Source of the DNA: XN24 sp047921455
Lineage (GTDB): Bacteria > Pseudomonadota > Gammaproteobacteria > Steroidobacterales > XN24
DNA: 64,000 nt
Direction of reading: 5' to 3'
Assembly (NCBI GenBank): GCA_047921455.1
Contig: JBLRWC010000007.1
Span: 25,709-89,708, forward strand
Shown here: one piece after another, positions 27,960 to 37,474 of the stretch
Position numbering within the stretch: the stretch's first letter is position 1
Layout of the letters: each line of letters begins with the position of its first letter
Position numbers and translations under genes: made by a program
The notes under the pieces: model-generated
What the model saw: the letters and a program-made list of their open reading frames with translations, nothing else
Database searches by the model: none
Told to the model about the DNA's origin: nothing

Positions 27960-30138
27960 AGTTGACGAGGACCTGCTCGAACGATTGCGGGTGTTGCGGG
28001 GCATCGGGCGAGAATTCACGGACTATCTCGGTCGCCCCTGCGTGCTGTCGACCTGCTCCTTGCGTAGCCTGCTCGCCGCGCTTGGGCATACCGTGGACGA
28101 CCCCGTGCGATTGCAGCAGGAAGCCGATGCCCTGGAGGAGCGGGACTGGACCCGCGTGCTGGGCCCCGTCGTCGTACTGCAAGGCGACAACCGTGTTCCG
28201 TTCACCGTGCTCGCGCCGCTGTTGCCGGTCATCCGCTGGCGGATTGAAACGGAAGAGGGCGATGTGCTGCGCGGCGAGGTGACACCGGCTGAACTGCCGG
28301 TGCTGGCGGAACGCGGGATGCGCGCCCTGTGGTACGTGCGCCTGGCGCTCGAGCTGCCCGATCTGCCGACCGGCTACCACCACCTATCGCTGGAAAAAGC
28401 AGACGGTAGCGCGCTGGGGAATACCAGCCTGGTAGTAGCGCCGCCGCATTGTTACGAACCGCCGGCCATCGGCAAAGGCGACCGCGTGTGGGGACCCGCC
28501 ATCCAGCTCTATGCGTTGCGCTCGCCACGTAACTGGGGCTGTGGCGACTTCACCGACCTGGCCGGCTTCGCCGTCGCGGCGGCCGAGCTGGGCGCAGACG
28601 TGGTCGGGCTGAATCCCCTCCATGCCCTGTTCCCCGCGGATCCGGACGCGTTCAGTCCCTACAGCCCGTCGAGCCGCTATTGGCGCAACGTGATTTACAT
28701 CGATCCCGAGGCCATTCCGGAATATGCCGTCGCCACCGAAGCACGCCGCCTGGTCGGCACACCGGACTTCCAGGCCCGCCTGGCCGCTCTGCGCGCCAAG
28801 CGCCTGGTCGATTACCGCGGCGTGACGAGCTGCAAGCTGGAAGTGCTGCGCAAGCTATATGCCGAGTTTGCCGAGCTCGCCGCGCCAGAACGCCGCGCAG
28901 ACTTCGCGCAGTTTGTGAAAACACACGGCGATGCGCTGCATGGATATGCTCTATTCTGTGCGCTCCACGAGCACTTCACGGCCGGCGGAACGGAGGGGGG
29001 CTGGACGGCATGGCCCGTGGCTTATCGCGATCCTGGCGGTACCGCGGCGCAGGCATTTCGCGCCGCCCATCCGGCGGCGGTGGAATTCCACTGCTGGTTG
29101 CAATGGGTCGCCGCAACGCAACTCGAGGCAGCCAATCGACAGGCGCGCGCGGCGGGCTTGCGCCTGGGTCTCTACCACGACCTGGCGGTGGGGCCGGATG
29201 CAGGCGGCGCCGAAACCTGGACCGCGCAAGGCCTTTATGCGACCGACGCTGCGATCGGCGCGCCACCGGATTCGCTCGCCCTGCAGGGGCAGGACTGGGG
29301 CATTCCGCCCTTCGACCCCGAGACCCTTCGGGAAAACGCATACACACCGTTTGTCGAGCTGTTGCGCGCCAACATGGGGTGGCACGGCGCGCTGCGCATC
29401 GATCACGTGATGCTCTTGGCAAGGCTATGGTGGGTACCCCGCGGCAGCAGTTCAAGCGCGGGCGGTTATGTGCATTACCGGCTCGACGAACTGGTGGCCA
29501 TTGTTGCGCTGGAAAGCCAGCGCCAACGATGCCTGGTCATCGGCGAGGACCTGGGCACCGTACCGGAAGCAGTGCGGGCCGCGATGCACCGGCATGGAAT
29601 CTATAGCTACCGCGTGCTGTGGTTCGAACGTGCGCCGGATGGCCGGTTTCTTGACCCAGCCGAGTACCCGCGCGACGCCTTGGTGACCGTCAGCACGCAT
29701 GACCTGCCGCCACTGGGTAGCTACTGGTCGGGGTCCGACATCACGCTGCGCGAGCGTCTTGAGTCCTATCCGGAAGCCGGCCAGGCTGATGCGGAACGGG
29801 CGCAGCGGCGCCAGGCCCGCCACCGGTTGCTCGACGCGCTGCGGGACGCCGGGCTGGTCAGCGGCGAGGACCCGAGCGCGACGGCGCCGCACGAGGCTAT
29901 CCAGCTCTACCTGGCACTGACACCGGCGGCCGTCCTGATGCTGCAGCCGGAGGACTGGCTCGGGATGACGACCCCAGTCAATGTGCCGGGAACCCACAAG
30001 GAATACCCCAACTGGCGGCGCAAGTTGTCGGCCGACTGGCCGGAATTCATGGCCCGGGAGGAACTGCGCCGGTTCACCGCCGCGGTGGGCAAGGCTCGCA
30101 AAGCGGGAGCGAGGCCAGGCGCTCGACATGATAAATAA
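27952..30138 (+). CDS. malQ: 4-alpha-glucanotransferase (amylomaltase)
   Basis: 728-residue GH77 enzyme moving glucan segments between maltodextrins. It has the long N-terminal region of the E. coli type (about 140 residues before VWGPAIQLYALRSPRNWGCG). Catalytic parts are LRIDHVMLLARLWWVP with the nucleophile at about 483, VIGEDLGTVPEAVR with the acid at about 530, and STHDLPPLGSYW at about 583. ATG overlaps the glgX stop by 8 bases (ATGACTGA), so translation is coupled. Together with glgP and glgX it forms a complete alpha-glucan breakdown unit. Confidence 0.95.
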   Translation: MTEVDEDLLERLRVLRGIGREFTDYLGRPCVLSTCSLRSLLAALGHTVDDPVRLQQEADALEERDWTRVLGPVVVLQGDNRVPFTVLAPLLPVIRWRIETEEGDVLRGEVTPAELPVLAERGMRALWYVRLALELPDLPTGYHHLSLEKADGSALGNTSLVVAPPHCYEPPAIGKGDRVWGPAIQLYALRSPRNWGCGDFTDLAGFAVAAAELGADVVGLNPLHALFPADPDAFSPYSPSSRYWRNVIYIDPEAIPEYAVATEARRLVGTPDFQARLAALRAKRLVDYRGVTSCKLEVLRKLYAEFAELAAPERRADFAQFVKTHGDALHGYALFCALHEHFTAGGTEGGWTAWPVAYRDPGGTAAQAFRAAHPAAVEFHCWLQWVAATQLEAANRQARAAGLRLGLYHDLAVGPDAGGAETWTAQGLYATDAAIGAPPDSLALQGQDWGIPPFDPETLRENAYTPFVELLRANMGWHGALRIDHVMLLARLWWVPRGSSSSAGGYVHYRLDELVAIVALESQRQRCLVIGEDLGTVPEAVRAAMHRHGIYSYRVLWFERAPDGRFLDPAEYPRDALVTVSTHDLPPLGSYWSGSDITLRERLESYPEAGQADAERAQRRQARHRLLDALRDAGLVSGEDPSATAPHEAIQLYLALTPAAVLMLQPEDWLGMTTPVNVPGTHKEYPNWRRKLSADWPEFMAREELRRFTAAVGKARKAGARPGARHDK

Positions 30139-30149
30139 CATCATGTTAT
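30135..30149. promoter_or_regulatory. perfect dyad ATAACATCATGTTAT before the AddB-like gene
   Basis: A 7-base perfect palindrome around one C overlaps the malQ stop and lies 20 bases before the next ATG (30170). The short 30139-30169 gap is unusually AT-rich for this genome, so a promoter with an operator for the repair genes is plausible. It does not match the LexA box. Confidence 0.35.
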
Positions 30150-30169
30150 ACGCTTAACTTATTGTATTA

Positions 30170-32839
30170 ATGGTCAATATCTCATCCATTGATCGTGCTC
30201 CAGTCCCGCCGGGAGAGGCCCTCGTCCAGGCACTGGCGGACGGCTGTACTGTCGTGACTTCGACCCGGCGGCTGACCCGCCAGCTGCAGCGCGATTACGC
30301 GCGCAGCAGTGTTGCGGCCAGCTGGCCGACGCCTGACGTCTTGCCATGGTCGGCATGGATCCACGCCACCTTCCGGGATTTGCGGGATTTCGGGAGTTTG
30401 CGGGAATCGCGCGTTTGCCTGGATGACTGGCAAGCCGCGGTCCTGTGGGAAGAGGTCTTCAACGCCGACCCGATGTCCGGCACCCTGCTGATGCCGGGCG
30501 GTGCCGTGGACGGTTTTCGCGATGCCTGGCGCCTGGTGCACGAGTGGCGCCTGCCCTGGGCGTCGCTGCAGGCGCGCGCCGGCGAAGACTGCGAGATTTT
30601 TCTTCGCCTGGCGGCGCGCTACCAGGCACGCCTGGATGGGGCCCGTGCGCTCGATCGCGTCCAGTTGCCCGGCTTGTTGGCCCCGTCGCTGGGCGGTCTT
30701 GCCGGCCCAAAGGTGCTGTTCGCCGGCTTCGACAAGCTGAATCCGGAACAGGCCATGCTGGCGGCGGCGCTCGGCCCACGCGTGCGGCTTGTGGCGCCTT
30801 ACGCCCATGCCGCGGCGCCGACGCTTGCAGCATTTGCCGACAGCCGCCACGAGCTGGCCGCGGCCGCCGCCTGGGCGCGGCAGCGCCTGGACGAAAATCC
30901 AGCCGCCCGGCTGGGCATTGTCGTGCCGGACCTGGAGGCACAGGCGCCCTTGCTGGAGGACCTGCTGGATGAAGCCTTGTCGCCGGAACGCCTGTTGCCG
31001 GGTCGTGGCGATACACCAAGACCGTGGAACCTCTCGCTTGGCGCGCCGCTGGTAGATGCGCCGGTCATCGCAGCCGCCCTGTTGGCCATTGGCCTGGCAC
31101 GCGACAGCATGGAACTCGCGGATGTCGGGCGCTTACTACGTGCGCCGTTTTTCGGTGGCACAGAGGCGGAGGGCGCGCAACGCGCCGCGCTCGATGCCTG
31201 GCTGCGCAAACGCGCCGGCGATCGCGTCAGTCCGGCGGCCTTGTTGGGCTGGCTGGAGGGCCGCGATGGTGCACCGGCGTGCCCGCGGCTTGGCGGGGCC
31301 GTCAAGGCCTGCCTGGACGAACTCCGCAGTGGCCCCCGGCGGCGGCCACCCTCGGGCTGGTCAGCCACGTTGACTCGCGCCCTGCGGCACCTGGGCTGGC
31401 CGGGCGATGTTCCGCCCGACAGTCCGACCTGGCAGACCCTGCAGGCCTGGGCTGAGTTGCTGGAAACGCTGTCGCGGCTGGACGCCGTCAGTGGGGCGGT
31501 GACGCTTGGCGAGGCCCTGGCGCGGCTGCGGCGCATCGGCGCCGAGCAACGGTTCCAGCCGGAGACGCCCGCGGTGCCCGTGCAGGTGCTCGGCTTGCTG
31601 GAGACGGCCGGGCTCGAGTTCGACGGCCTCTGGATCAGCGGCCTGCATGACGGCGCATTGCCCGCGCCGCTGCGTCCCTGCGCCCTGTTGCCAGCGGCCC
31701 TGCAACGCGAACAGGGGATGCCGCGCGCTTGTCCGGATACGGAACTGGCGGTGGCCCGCCAATTGATGACGCGGCTGGGCGGCGCCGCACCGGAGGTACG
31801 TTGCAGTTATCCCGCGGCGCGCGCGGATGAACCGCTGCGACCCAGCCCCATGGTGGCTGCATTGCCAGCCGCCGAGGACGGGGACGCTTTCGGGATCACC
31901 GCGGTGGCCATGCAAAGCTTTGCGGCCAGCCGATTGGAGACCCTCGTCGATGCCATGGGTCCGCCGGTACAGGGTGAGGTAAGCGGCGGGACCGGGCTGC
32001 TGACCGCCCAATCGGCTTGCCCTTTCCGCGCTTTTGCCCTCCATCGACTGACGGCCCGGGAACTCGAAACCCCGGCGCCCGGGGTCGATGGGCTTACGCG
32101 CGGATCCTTCGTGCACCTGGCGCTGAAATTCTTGTGGGAGGAATTACGTGATCGGGACGGCCTCGCGAGGCTGGCCGCTGCAGAACGGGCCGGGCGGGTA
32201 CGTGCTGCGCTGGCGCGGGCCGCGGCCGATGCGCTCGCCGGGGTGCCAGGCGCACTGGTGGCCATCGAAATCGACGAGGCGGCCCTCAGGATCGAGGAAC
32301 TGCTGCAGATTGAATTATTGCGGCCCGATTTCAAGGTCGTGGCCAGTGAGCAACGCATCAGTGTCGAACTGGCAACGCTGCGTATCAATGCACAGGTGGA
32401 TCGCGTGGACGAGGTCGCCGCGGGCTGCGTGGTACTCGATTACAAGACCGGCGCGGTCCGCGTCGCCGACTGGGAGGGCGAGCGCCCGGCCGAGCCGCAG
32501 ATGCCCCTGTATGCATTGGCGTATGAGTCAAGGTTGGCGGGGCTGGCCTACGCTTCTTTGAAGCCCGGCGACGTTCAGCTACGGGGCAGCGCGCGTTCGC
32601 GCGAGGTCTTTGGCGCCGCCATGGCGAAATTAAAGCCGCCGACCGAGCAGGAATGGCGGGCCCAAAACGACGCCTGGCGCGATGTGCTGGCGGCACTGGC
32701 CCGTGCCTTCGGGGCAGGTGACGCGCGCGTCGATCCACGCCAGGCGCTGGGTGCCGGCAGCACCTGTGCGCGGTGTCACCTGGCCACCCTGTGCCGACGC
32801 GACGAATTGCTGCGCGCGGGAGTGCTCGACCATGACTGA
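30170..32839 (+). CDS. AddB-like repair exonuclease, PD-(D/E)XK with predicted Fe-S site
   Basis: 889-residue protein matching the 'probable DNA repair protein' AddB-like family. The N-terminal two thirds are helicase-like but lack a Walker A lysine motif, starting with VVTSTRRLTRQLQRDY. The C-terminal nuclease domain has GCVVLDYKTGAVRV (the D-x-K core) after an upstream SFVHLALKFLWEEL helix. Four cysteines fit the AddB [4Fe-4S] clamp: one in TAQSACPFRAFALHRL and three in CARCHLATLC (C-x2-C-x5-C) close to the end. It should act with the AddA-like helicase whose ATG overlaps its stop by 8 bases, in processing DNA ends for recombination. ATG 30170 lacks a strong ribosome-binding site. Confidence 0.85.
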   Translation: MVNISSIDRAPVPPGEALVQALADGCTVVTSTRRLTRQLQRDYARSSVAASWPTPDVLPWSAWIHATFRDLRDFGSLRESRVCLDDWQAAVLWEEVFNADPMSGTLLMPGGAVDGFRDAWRLVHEWRLPWASLQARAGEDCEIFLRLAARYQARLDGARALDRVQLPGLLAPSLGGLAGPKVLFAGFDKLNPEQAMLAAALGPRVRLVAPYAHAAAPTLAAFADSRHELAAAAAWARQRLDENPAARLGIVVPDLEAQAPLLEDLLDEALSPERLLPGRGDTPRPWNLSLGAPLVDAPVIAAALLAIGLARDSMELADVGRLLRAPFFGGTEAEGAQRAALDAWLRKRAGDRVSPAALLGWLEGRDGAPACPRLGGAVKACLDELRSGPRRRPPSGWSATLTRALRHLGWPGDVPPDSPTWQTLQAWAELLETLSRLDAVSGAVTLGEALARLRRIGAEQRFQPETPAVPVQVLGLLETAGLEFDGLWISGLHDGALPAPLRPCALLPAALQREQGMPRACPDTELAVARQLMTRLGGAAPEVRCSYPAARADEPLRPSPMVAALPAAEDGDAFGITAVAMQSFAASRLETLVDAMGPPVQGEVSGGTGLLTAQSACPFRAFALHRLTARELETPAPGVDGLTRGSFVHLALKFLWEELRDRDGLARLAAAERAGRVRAALARAAADALAGVPGALVAIEIDEAALRIEELLQIELLRPDFKVVASEQRISVELATLRINAQVDRVDEVAAGCVVLDYKTGAVRVADWEGERPAEPQMPLYALAYESRLAGLAYASLKPGDVQLRGSARSREVFGAAMAKLKPPTEQEWRAQNDAWRDVLAALARAFGAGDARVDPRQALGAGSTCARCHLATLCRRDELLRAGVLDHD

Positions 32840-35800
32840 GCGCCAGCCCGCGGACCACGCGATACGCACCGCCGCACTGTCGCCGACGCAGAGTTTTATT
32901 GTCCAGGCGCCGGCGGGCTCCGGTAAGACCGAATTGCTGACGCAGCGTTTCCTGCGCCTGCTGGCCGTGGTCGAACGCCCCGAGGAAATCATCGCGATCA
33001 CCTTTACCCGCAAGGCCGCCGGTGAGATGCGGCAACGCATCCTCGAGGCCTTGCACCTCGGTGGCGCCGACACGGCGCCCGCCGAATCCCATCGGCGCGC
33101 TACCTGGGCCCTGGCGCGCGACGCGTTGGCGCGAGACCGGGCGCTGGGCTGGCGCTTGCTGGAGAACCCGCGCCGGTTGCGGGTGGAGACCATCGATGCC
33201 CTGAATGCCTGGCTCGCGCGGCAGTTACCGATGTCATCGCGCCTCGGCGCCGCGCCGGTGATCACCGCGGACCCGGAGCCGATTTACCGGCAGACGGCCC
33301 GCGACATCCTCCTGGCGACGGGCGGCCGGGAAGCGCATGCGCCGCATGCTGCGGCCTTGCTGGTGCACCTGGGTGGCCGGTTTTCGCAGGCCGAGGATTT
33401 GCTGGTGGCGCTGCTGAAGGCGCGCGATCACTGGCTGGGCAAGATCGTCCCGCGGCGCAGCGTGGAGCCGGGCCAGCTGCGTGCGACGCTCGATACGGCG
33501 CTGCGCCATTTTGTCGCCGACGAGCTGCGCAGGACGTATGCGGATCTGCCGCTGGAAGCGCTCCAGGAACTGAGCGAACTGGGCGCACGCGCCGCCGGAC
33601 GGGCGCCCGAGCTCGAGACCCTCGCGCCGCTGGCAGACCTCATCGATGCGCCGGCGCCGGAGCCCGCCGCTCTGCCGGCCTGGCGCGCGCTGGCCGAACT
33701 GCTGCTGACCAAGAACGGCAGCTGGCGCCGCGCCCTCAACAAGAACCAGGGATTCCCGCCCGACGCCAGGGCGGATAAAACACGCATGCTGGAACTGCTC
33801 GAGGCACTCGGTGAGTGCGCCGATCCGGCCGGTCTCCACCGCGTGCGTGAGCTTCCCGAGCCGGCTTATCCCGATGCCGGCTGGGAGATTCTCGAGCATT
33901 TGCTGGCCCTGCTGCCGGTCGCTGCAGCCGCGCTGGATGTCGCGTTCGCCGCGCGTGGCGAGAGCGATTACATCGGCATTGCCTTTGCCGCGTTGGAAGC
34001 GCTCGGCGACGAGGCGCCGACCGATCTTGCGCTGGCGCTGGATTGCCGCCTCAGTCACCTGTTGGTCGATGAATTCCAGGACACTTCGCAGGCGCAGGTC
34101 GAATTGCTGCAACGCCTGACAGCCGGTTGGGCACCGGGCGATGGCCGCAGCTTGTTCTGCGTCGGCGACCCGATGCAATCCATCTACCGGTTCCGTGAAG
34201 CCGACGTGGGGCGTTTCCTGCAGGCACAGAAAACCGGCATCGGCGACTTGCCGCTGGAGCAATTGCAGTTGCACGTGAATTTCCGCAGCCAGGGCGGACT
34301 GGTGTCGTGGGTTTCGGCAACGTTCCCCGGTATTTTCCCGCGTCACGAAGACCTGTCGCTCGGTGCGGTGCCGTTCGCGGCGTCGACGCCCTGGCACCCG
34401 GCGCTGCCGGGATCGTCCGTGAACTGTGTTGCCGCCCCGGCGGGCGACGGGCCGGCCGAGGCACATGCTGTCACGACTATCATCCGGGACATCCGGGCCC
34501 GCGAACCGACCGCGCGCATTGCAATCCTGGTGCGTAGCCGCGGTCACTTCGCGAATATCACGCCGGCCCTCAAGACCGCCGGGATTGCTTTCGAGGCGGT
34601 GGATATCGAACGGCTCGCCGAGGTTCCGGCGATCCGGGACCTGGAGGCGCTGAGCCGGGCGCTTTGCCATCCGGCTGATCGCACCGCCTGGCTGGCCATA
34701 CTGCGTGCCCCCTGGTGTGGTTTGCGCCTCGAAGACTTGCTGGTGATCGCTGGCGCCCAGGCTGACGACATCTGGACTCGAATGGGTCATCCGGAGGTGC
34801 TGGATGCGCTCAGCCCGGATGGGCGGCAACGCCTCGAACGCCTGGCGGGCGTACTGGCGCCGGCCCTTGAAGACCGCGGGCGCCGGCCGCTGCGGCGCGT
34901 GATCGAAGGCGCCTGGCTGGCCCTCGGCGGTCCGGCGACCCTGGAGCGCGAATCCGAGTTGGCTGATGCGCGCGCTTTTTTCGAGTTCATCGATGACCAT
35001 GCGCGCCATGGTGACCTCGATGATCCGCCGAACCTGGGCCAGTTGCTCGGCGACTTGTACGCGGCGCCGGACACGGTTTCGACAGAAGCGGTGCAACTGC
35101 TCACTATTCACAAGGCCAAGGGTCTCGAATTCGATCACGTCATCCTCCCAGGCCTCGATCGGAAGAGCGGTTGGCACGAGAAACGCCTGCTACGTTGGCT
35201 CGAACAGGTGCGCGAGGAGGGGACGGAATTGATCCTTGCACCGGTGGAGCGGTTCGGCGAGGAGCGGGATAAGTTGCACGGCGCGTTGCGGGACCTGGAC
35301 CGGCGGCGGGAGCTCCTGGAACTGGACCGGGTGCTGTACGTGGCGGTGACGCGCGCTCGCCATGGCCTGCACCTGGTAGCCCGCATCAAGCCCGATGATC
35401 CTGATACGGGCACGCCCCCCGAACCGGCGGCCGAAACATTGCTTGCCAGGCTATGGCCCGCGCTCGGCGCCACCTTCCTGGCGGCCCGGCGCAGCGACGC
35501 GGCCACGGTCGACGCGCCCGCACCGCGCCCGGTTGCGGTGCTGCGGCGCCATGCTGCGGGTTGGCAGGCGCCGGCCATGCCGGCCACCGCCAGCTGGCGC
35601 CGCGATGAACCCGAACCGCTCGAGCCAGGCGCCGTGGTCGAGTACGACTGGTCCGGGCGCGAGGCGCGGGCGGTCGGCCTCGCGGTGCATCGGCTCCTGC
35701 AGGTGATCTCGCGTGACGGCGCCGAAGCCTGGCCGGTCGATCGCTTGCAGTCCGCTCGACCGTTGCTGGCCACCTTGCTGCGCGAGGCGGGTCTTGGGGC

Positions 35801-36188
35801 CGATGAATTCGAGGCGGGGCTGGCGCGTTGCATGGCCGCGCTCGAGGGCACGCTGGCCGATGCTCGCGGGCGTTGGCTGCTGGATGCGCGGCACGCCCAG
35901 GCAGCGAGCGAAAAGCGCATCAGCGGACGGCTGGCGGGCCGGATTGTGAACGGGATCATCGACCGCTGTTTCGTCGATGCGGCCGGTACGTTGTGGATCG
36001 TCGACTACAAGGCCGGGCGACACGAGGGTGGCCAGCTGGCGGCGTTTCTTGACCGTGAACAGGACCGCTACCGGGCGCAGCTGGAGCGCTATGCCCGCCT
36101 GTTGTCAGCGGAGCACGATGGCCCGATCATGCTGGGCTTGTACTTCCCGCAGCACGCGGGCTGGCGGGCCTGGGCTGCGCCTGCCTGA
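32832..36188 (+). CDS. AddA-like UvrD-family helicase/nuclease
   Basis: 1118-residue superfamily 1 helicase with a C-terminal nuclease, the AddA (RecB-like) partner of the upstream gene. Helicase motifs: QAPAGSGKTELLTQRFLRLL (Walker A, about 28-47), ITFTRKAAGEMRQRI (motif Ia), LLVDEFQDTSQAQ (Walker B), GDPMQSIYRFREADVG (motif III), QLLTIHKAKGLEFDHVILP (motif V) and LYVAVTRARHGLHL (motif VI). The nuclease core is LWIVDYKAGRHEG at about 1055. No RecC-type gene is present, supporting an AddAB-type rather than RecBCD enzyme. It converges on gspN; an imperfect hairpin at 36194-36226 may end both transcripts. Confidence 0.9.
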   Translation: MTERQPADHAIRTAALSPTQSFIVQAPAGSGKTELLTQRFLRLLAVVERPEEIIAITFTRKAAGEMRQRILEALHLGGADTAPAESHRRATWALARDALARDRALGWRLLENPRRLRVETIDALNAWLARQLPMSSRLGAAPVITADPEPIYRQTARDILLATGGREAHAPHAAALLVHLGGRFSQAEDLLVALLKARDHWLGKIVPRRSVEPGQLRATLDTALRHFVADELRRTYADLPLEALQELSELGARAAGRAPELETLAPLADLIDAPAPEPAALPAWRALAELLLTKNGSWRRALNKNQGFPPDARADKTRMLELLEALGECADPAGLHRVRELPEPAYPDAGWEILEHLLALLPVAAAALDVAFAARGESDYIGIAFAALEALGDEAPTDLALALDCRLSHLLVDEFQDTSQAQVELLQRLTAGWAPGDGRSLFCVGDPMQSIYRFREADVGRFLQAQKTGIGDLPLEQLQLHVNFRSQGGLVSWVSATFPGIFPRHEDLSLGAVPFAASTPWHPALPGSSVNCVAAPAGDGPAEAHAVTTIIRDIRAREPTARIAILVRSRGHFANITPALKTAGIAFEAVDIERLAEVPAIRDLEALSRALCHPADRTAWLAILRAPWCGLRLEDLLVIAGAQADDIWTRMGHPEVLDALSPDGRQRLERLAGVLAPALEDRGRRPLRRVIEGAWLALGGPATLERESELADARAFFEFIDDHARHGDLDDPPNLGQLLGDLYAAPDTVSTEAVQLLTIHKAKGLEFDHVILPGLDRKSGWHEKRLLRWLEQVREEGTELILAPVERFGEERDKLHGALRDLDRRRELLELDRVLYVAVTRARHGLHLVARIKPDDPDTGTPPEPAAETLLARLWPALGATFLAARRSDAATVDAPAPRPVAVLRRHAAGWQAPAMPATASWRRDEPEPLEPGAVVEYDWSGREARAVGLAVHRLLQVISRDGAEAWPVDRLQSARPLLATLLREAGLGADEFEAGLARCMAALEGTLADARGRWLLDARHAQAASEKRISGRLAGRIVNGIIDRCFVDAAGTLWIVDYKAGRHEGGQLAAFLDREQDRYRAQLERYARLLSAEHDGPIMLGLYFPQHAGWRAWAAPA

Positions 36189-36193
36189 ACCGA

Positions 36194-36226
36194 GAACCGA
36201 AAAACACGCTTCCGGGTTTCGGGTTC
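36194..36226. terminator. weak imperfect hairpin between convergent addA-like and gspN genes
   Basis: GAACCGAAA (36194-36202) pairs with TTTC (36217-36220) and GGTTC (36222-36226), with a bulged G at 36221 and a 14-base loop. There is no T-run. Position between two convergent stops is the main support. Confidence 0.3.
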
Positions 36227-36242
36227 GGCGCCGGGGCCCGGC

Positions 36243-36989
36243 TCAAGGCTCGCTGGAAAGCACCAGGCGGCGCCGTCCGCCGCCGAGGTCCTCGCCGACA
36301 AAGGCCAGTCCGTCGACCAGTTCACGCGGCGGGTTTTCACCCGGCGCGAGCTCGGCACTGAAATGCCAACGATTCGGGGCGGGTAGCTCGATGCTACCGT
36401 CCACGGCCAGCGGCCCCCCCGTGGACACGATTTCCCCGACGGGCGGCCCCGGCTGAGCGGGGAAATTAAAACTGAACGGACCGAGGGGCATGATGACGCC
36501 GGGCAGCTGCAACTCGGCGACGGCCGCGCGGCCGGTGAGCGTCTTCGGCCAGCCGTTCACGAGCTCCAGGCGTTGCAGCGACAACCGCAGCTCACCGGAG
36601 ACGCCGATCGGCACAATGGCGGGGGGCAGAGTGGCCAAGGAGAGGGAAGCTTCGAGATCATCGAGGTATTGGCGTTGCCCCAGCAGAGAGAACCCCACCG
36701 CGCCCCGGACATACCCATCCGGGCGTCGCATACTGAATTCCCAGGTCGGTCGCAAAGTCAGCAACCGGGCCGGGCGGGCTGTCCAGCTCAGGCCGCCAAG
36801 CGGCCGCTCGTCCAGCGCCAACTCTGTGACCCGGCCGTGCCAGATCGTGCCGTCCACGCCCCAGGCCTGAATCGCCGGCGGCGCGAACCATGCCAGGGCG
36901 ACGCGCGCCGGAAAATTGGCCACGAGGCCGGCAAGCAAGGCCAGCAGGCCCGCCGTGACGAGCACGGAGCGGCGGTTCAGCAGGTTCAT
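36243..36989 (-). CDS. gspN: type II secretion system protein N
   Basis: 248-residue bitopic inner-membrane component of the type II secretion machine. One N-terminal helix (SVLVTAGLLALLAGLVANF) is followed by a beta-rich periplasmic domain, with WGVDGTIWHGRVTELALD typical of GspN. Its ATG overlaps the gspM stop as ATGA. It is the last gene of the leftward gspGHIJKLMN run. GspN is an optional, poorly understood subunit. The C-terminal part (LVDGLAFVGEDLGGGRRRLVL) is also family-like. It converges with the AddA-like gene. Confidence 0.85.
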   Translation of the reverse strand: MNLLNRRSVLVTAGLLALLAGLVANFPARVALAWFAPPAIQAWGVDGTIWHGRVTELALDERPLGGLSWTARPARLLTLRPTWEFSMRRPDGYVRGAVGFSLLGQRQYLDDLEASLSLATLPPAIVPIGVSGELRLSLQRLELVNGWPKTLTGRAAVAELQLPGVIMPLGPFSFNFPAQPGPPVGEIVSTGGPLAVDGSIELPAPNRWHFSAELAPGENPPRELVDGLAFVGEDLGGGRRRLVLSSEP

Positions 36990-37474
36990 TGTGCTCCCTG
37001 GCGAAGCGTCACGCTTGCGTTCACACGACCCGGGTCCGGGGTGCGGTCAAAACTGGCAGACTCGATCGCGAGGCCGGAGCCAGTGCTGAGCGCCCCAAGC
37101 CAGCGGGCCAGCGCATCGAAGGACGCATTTTCCAGGCGCACGCGAATCCCGTCGTCACCAATCGGCTGATTGGTCGTCAGGGCGGCACCCAGGCCGGCCT
37201 GGCGCGCGCTGCGATCGACGATAACCACCAGCGACTGGCCGGCAAGATCGCGACGGGCCGCCGGTCGGTTGACGGCACCGGCAAGTTCGGCCGCCGCGCT
37301 GCGCAGGAAAGTGAGGGTGTCGCGCTTGGCCTCGATACGATTCTCGGTGGCGGTGGATGCGCGGTAGAGCGGGTTGATCAACAGCCCCCAGAGCACCGCG
37401 ACCAGCAAGACGACAGCGCCGACTGAAACGAATAGCCGTTCACGTGATTCCAGCCCGAAGAACCAGTCCTTCAT
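36986..37474 (-). CDS. gspM: type II secretion system protein M
   Basis: 162-residue inner-membrane platform protein. A short cytoplasmic start (MKDWFFGLESRERL) is followed by one membrane helix (FVSVGAVVLLVAVLWGLL) and a periplasmic ferredoxin-like domain (AGLGAALTTNQPIGDDGI, then FDALARWLGALSTGSGLAI). That is the standard GspM plan and length. It binds GspL, whose gene overlaps by ATGA upstream, and overlaps gspN by ATGA downstream. The tight overlaps imply fixed ratios of L, M and N. Confidence 0.88.
   Translation of the reverse strand: MKDWFFGLESRERLFVSVGAVVLLVAVLWGLLINPLYRASTATENRIEAKRDTLTFLRSAAAELAGAVNRPAARRDLAGQSLVVIVDRSARQAGLGAALTTNQPIGDDGIRVRLENASFDALARWLGALSTGSGLAIESASFDRTPDPGRVNASVTLRQGAQ

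Noticed and set aside
33234..35177. 647-codon minus-strand open frame opposite the AddA-like gene
   Set aside because: The plus strand shows all helicase motifs; the reverse frame has none and is a shadow.
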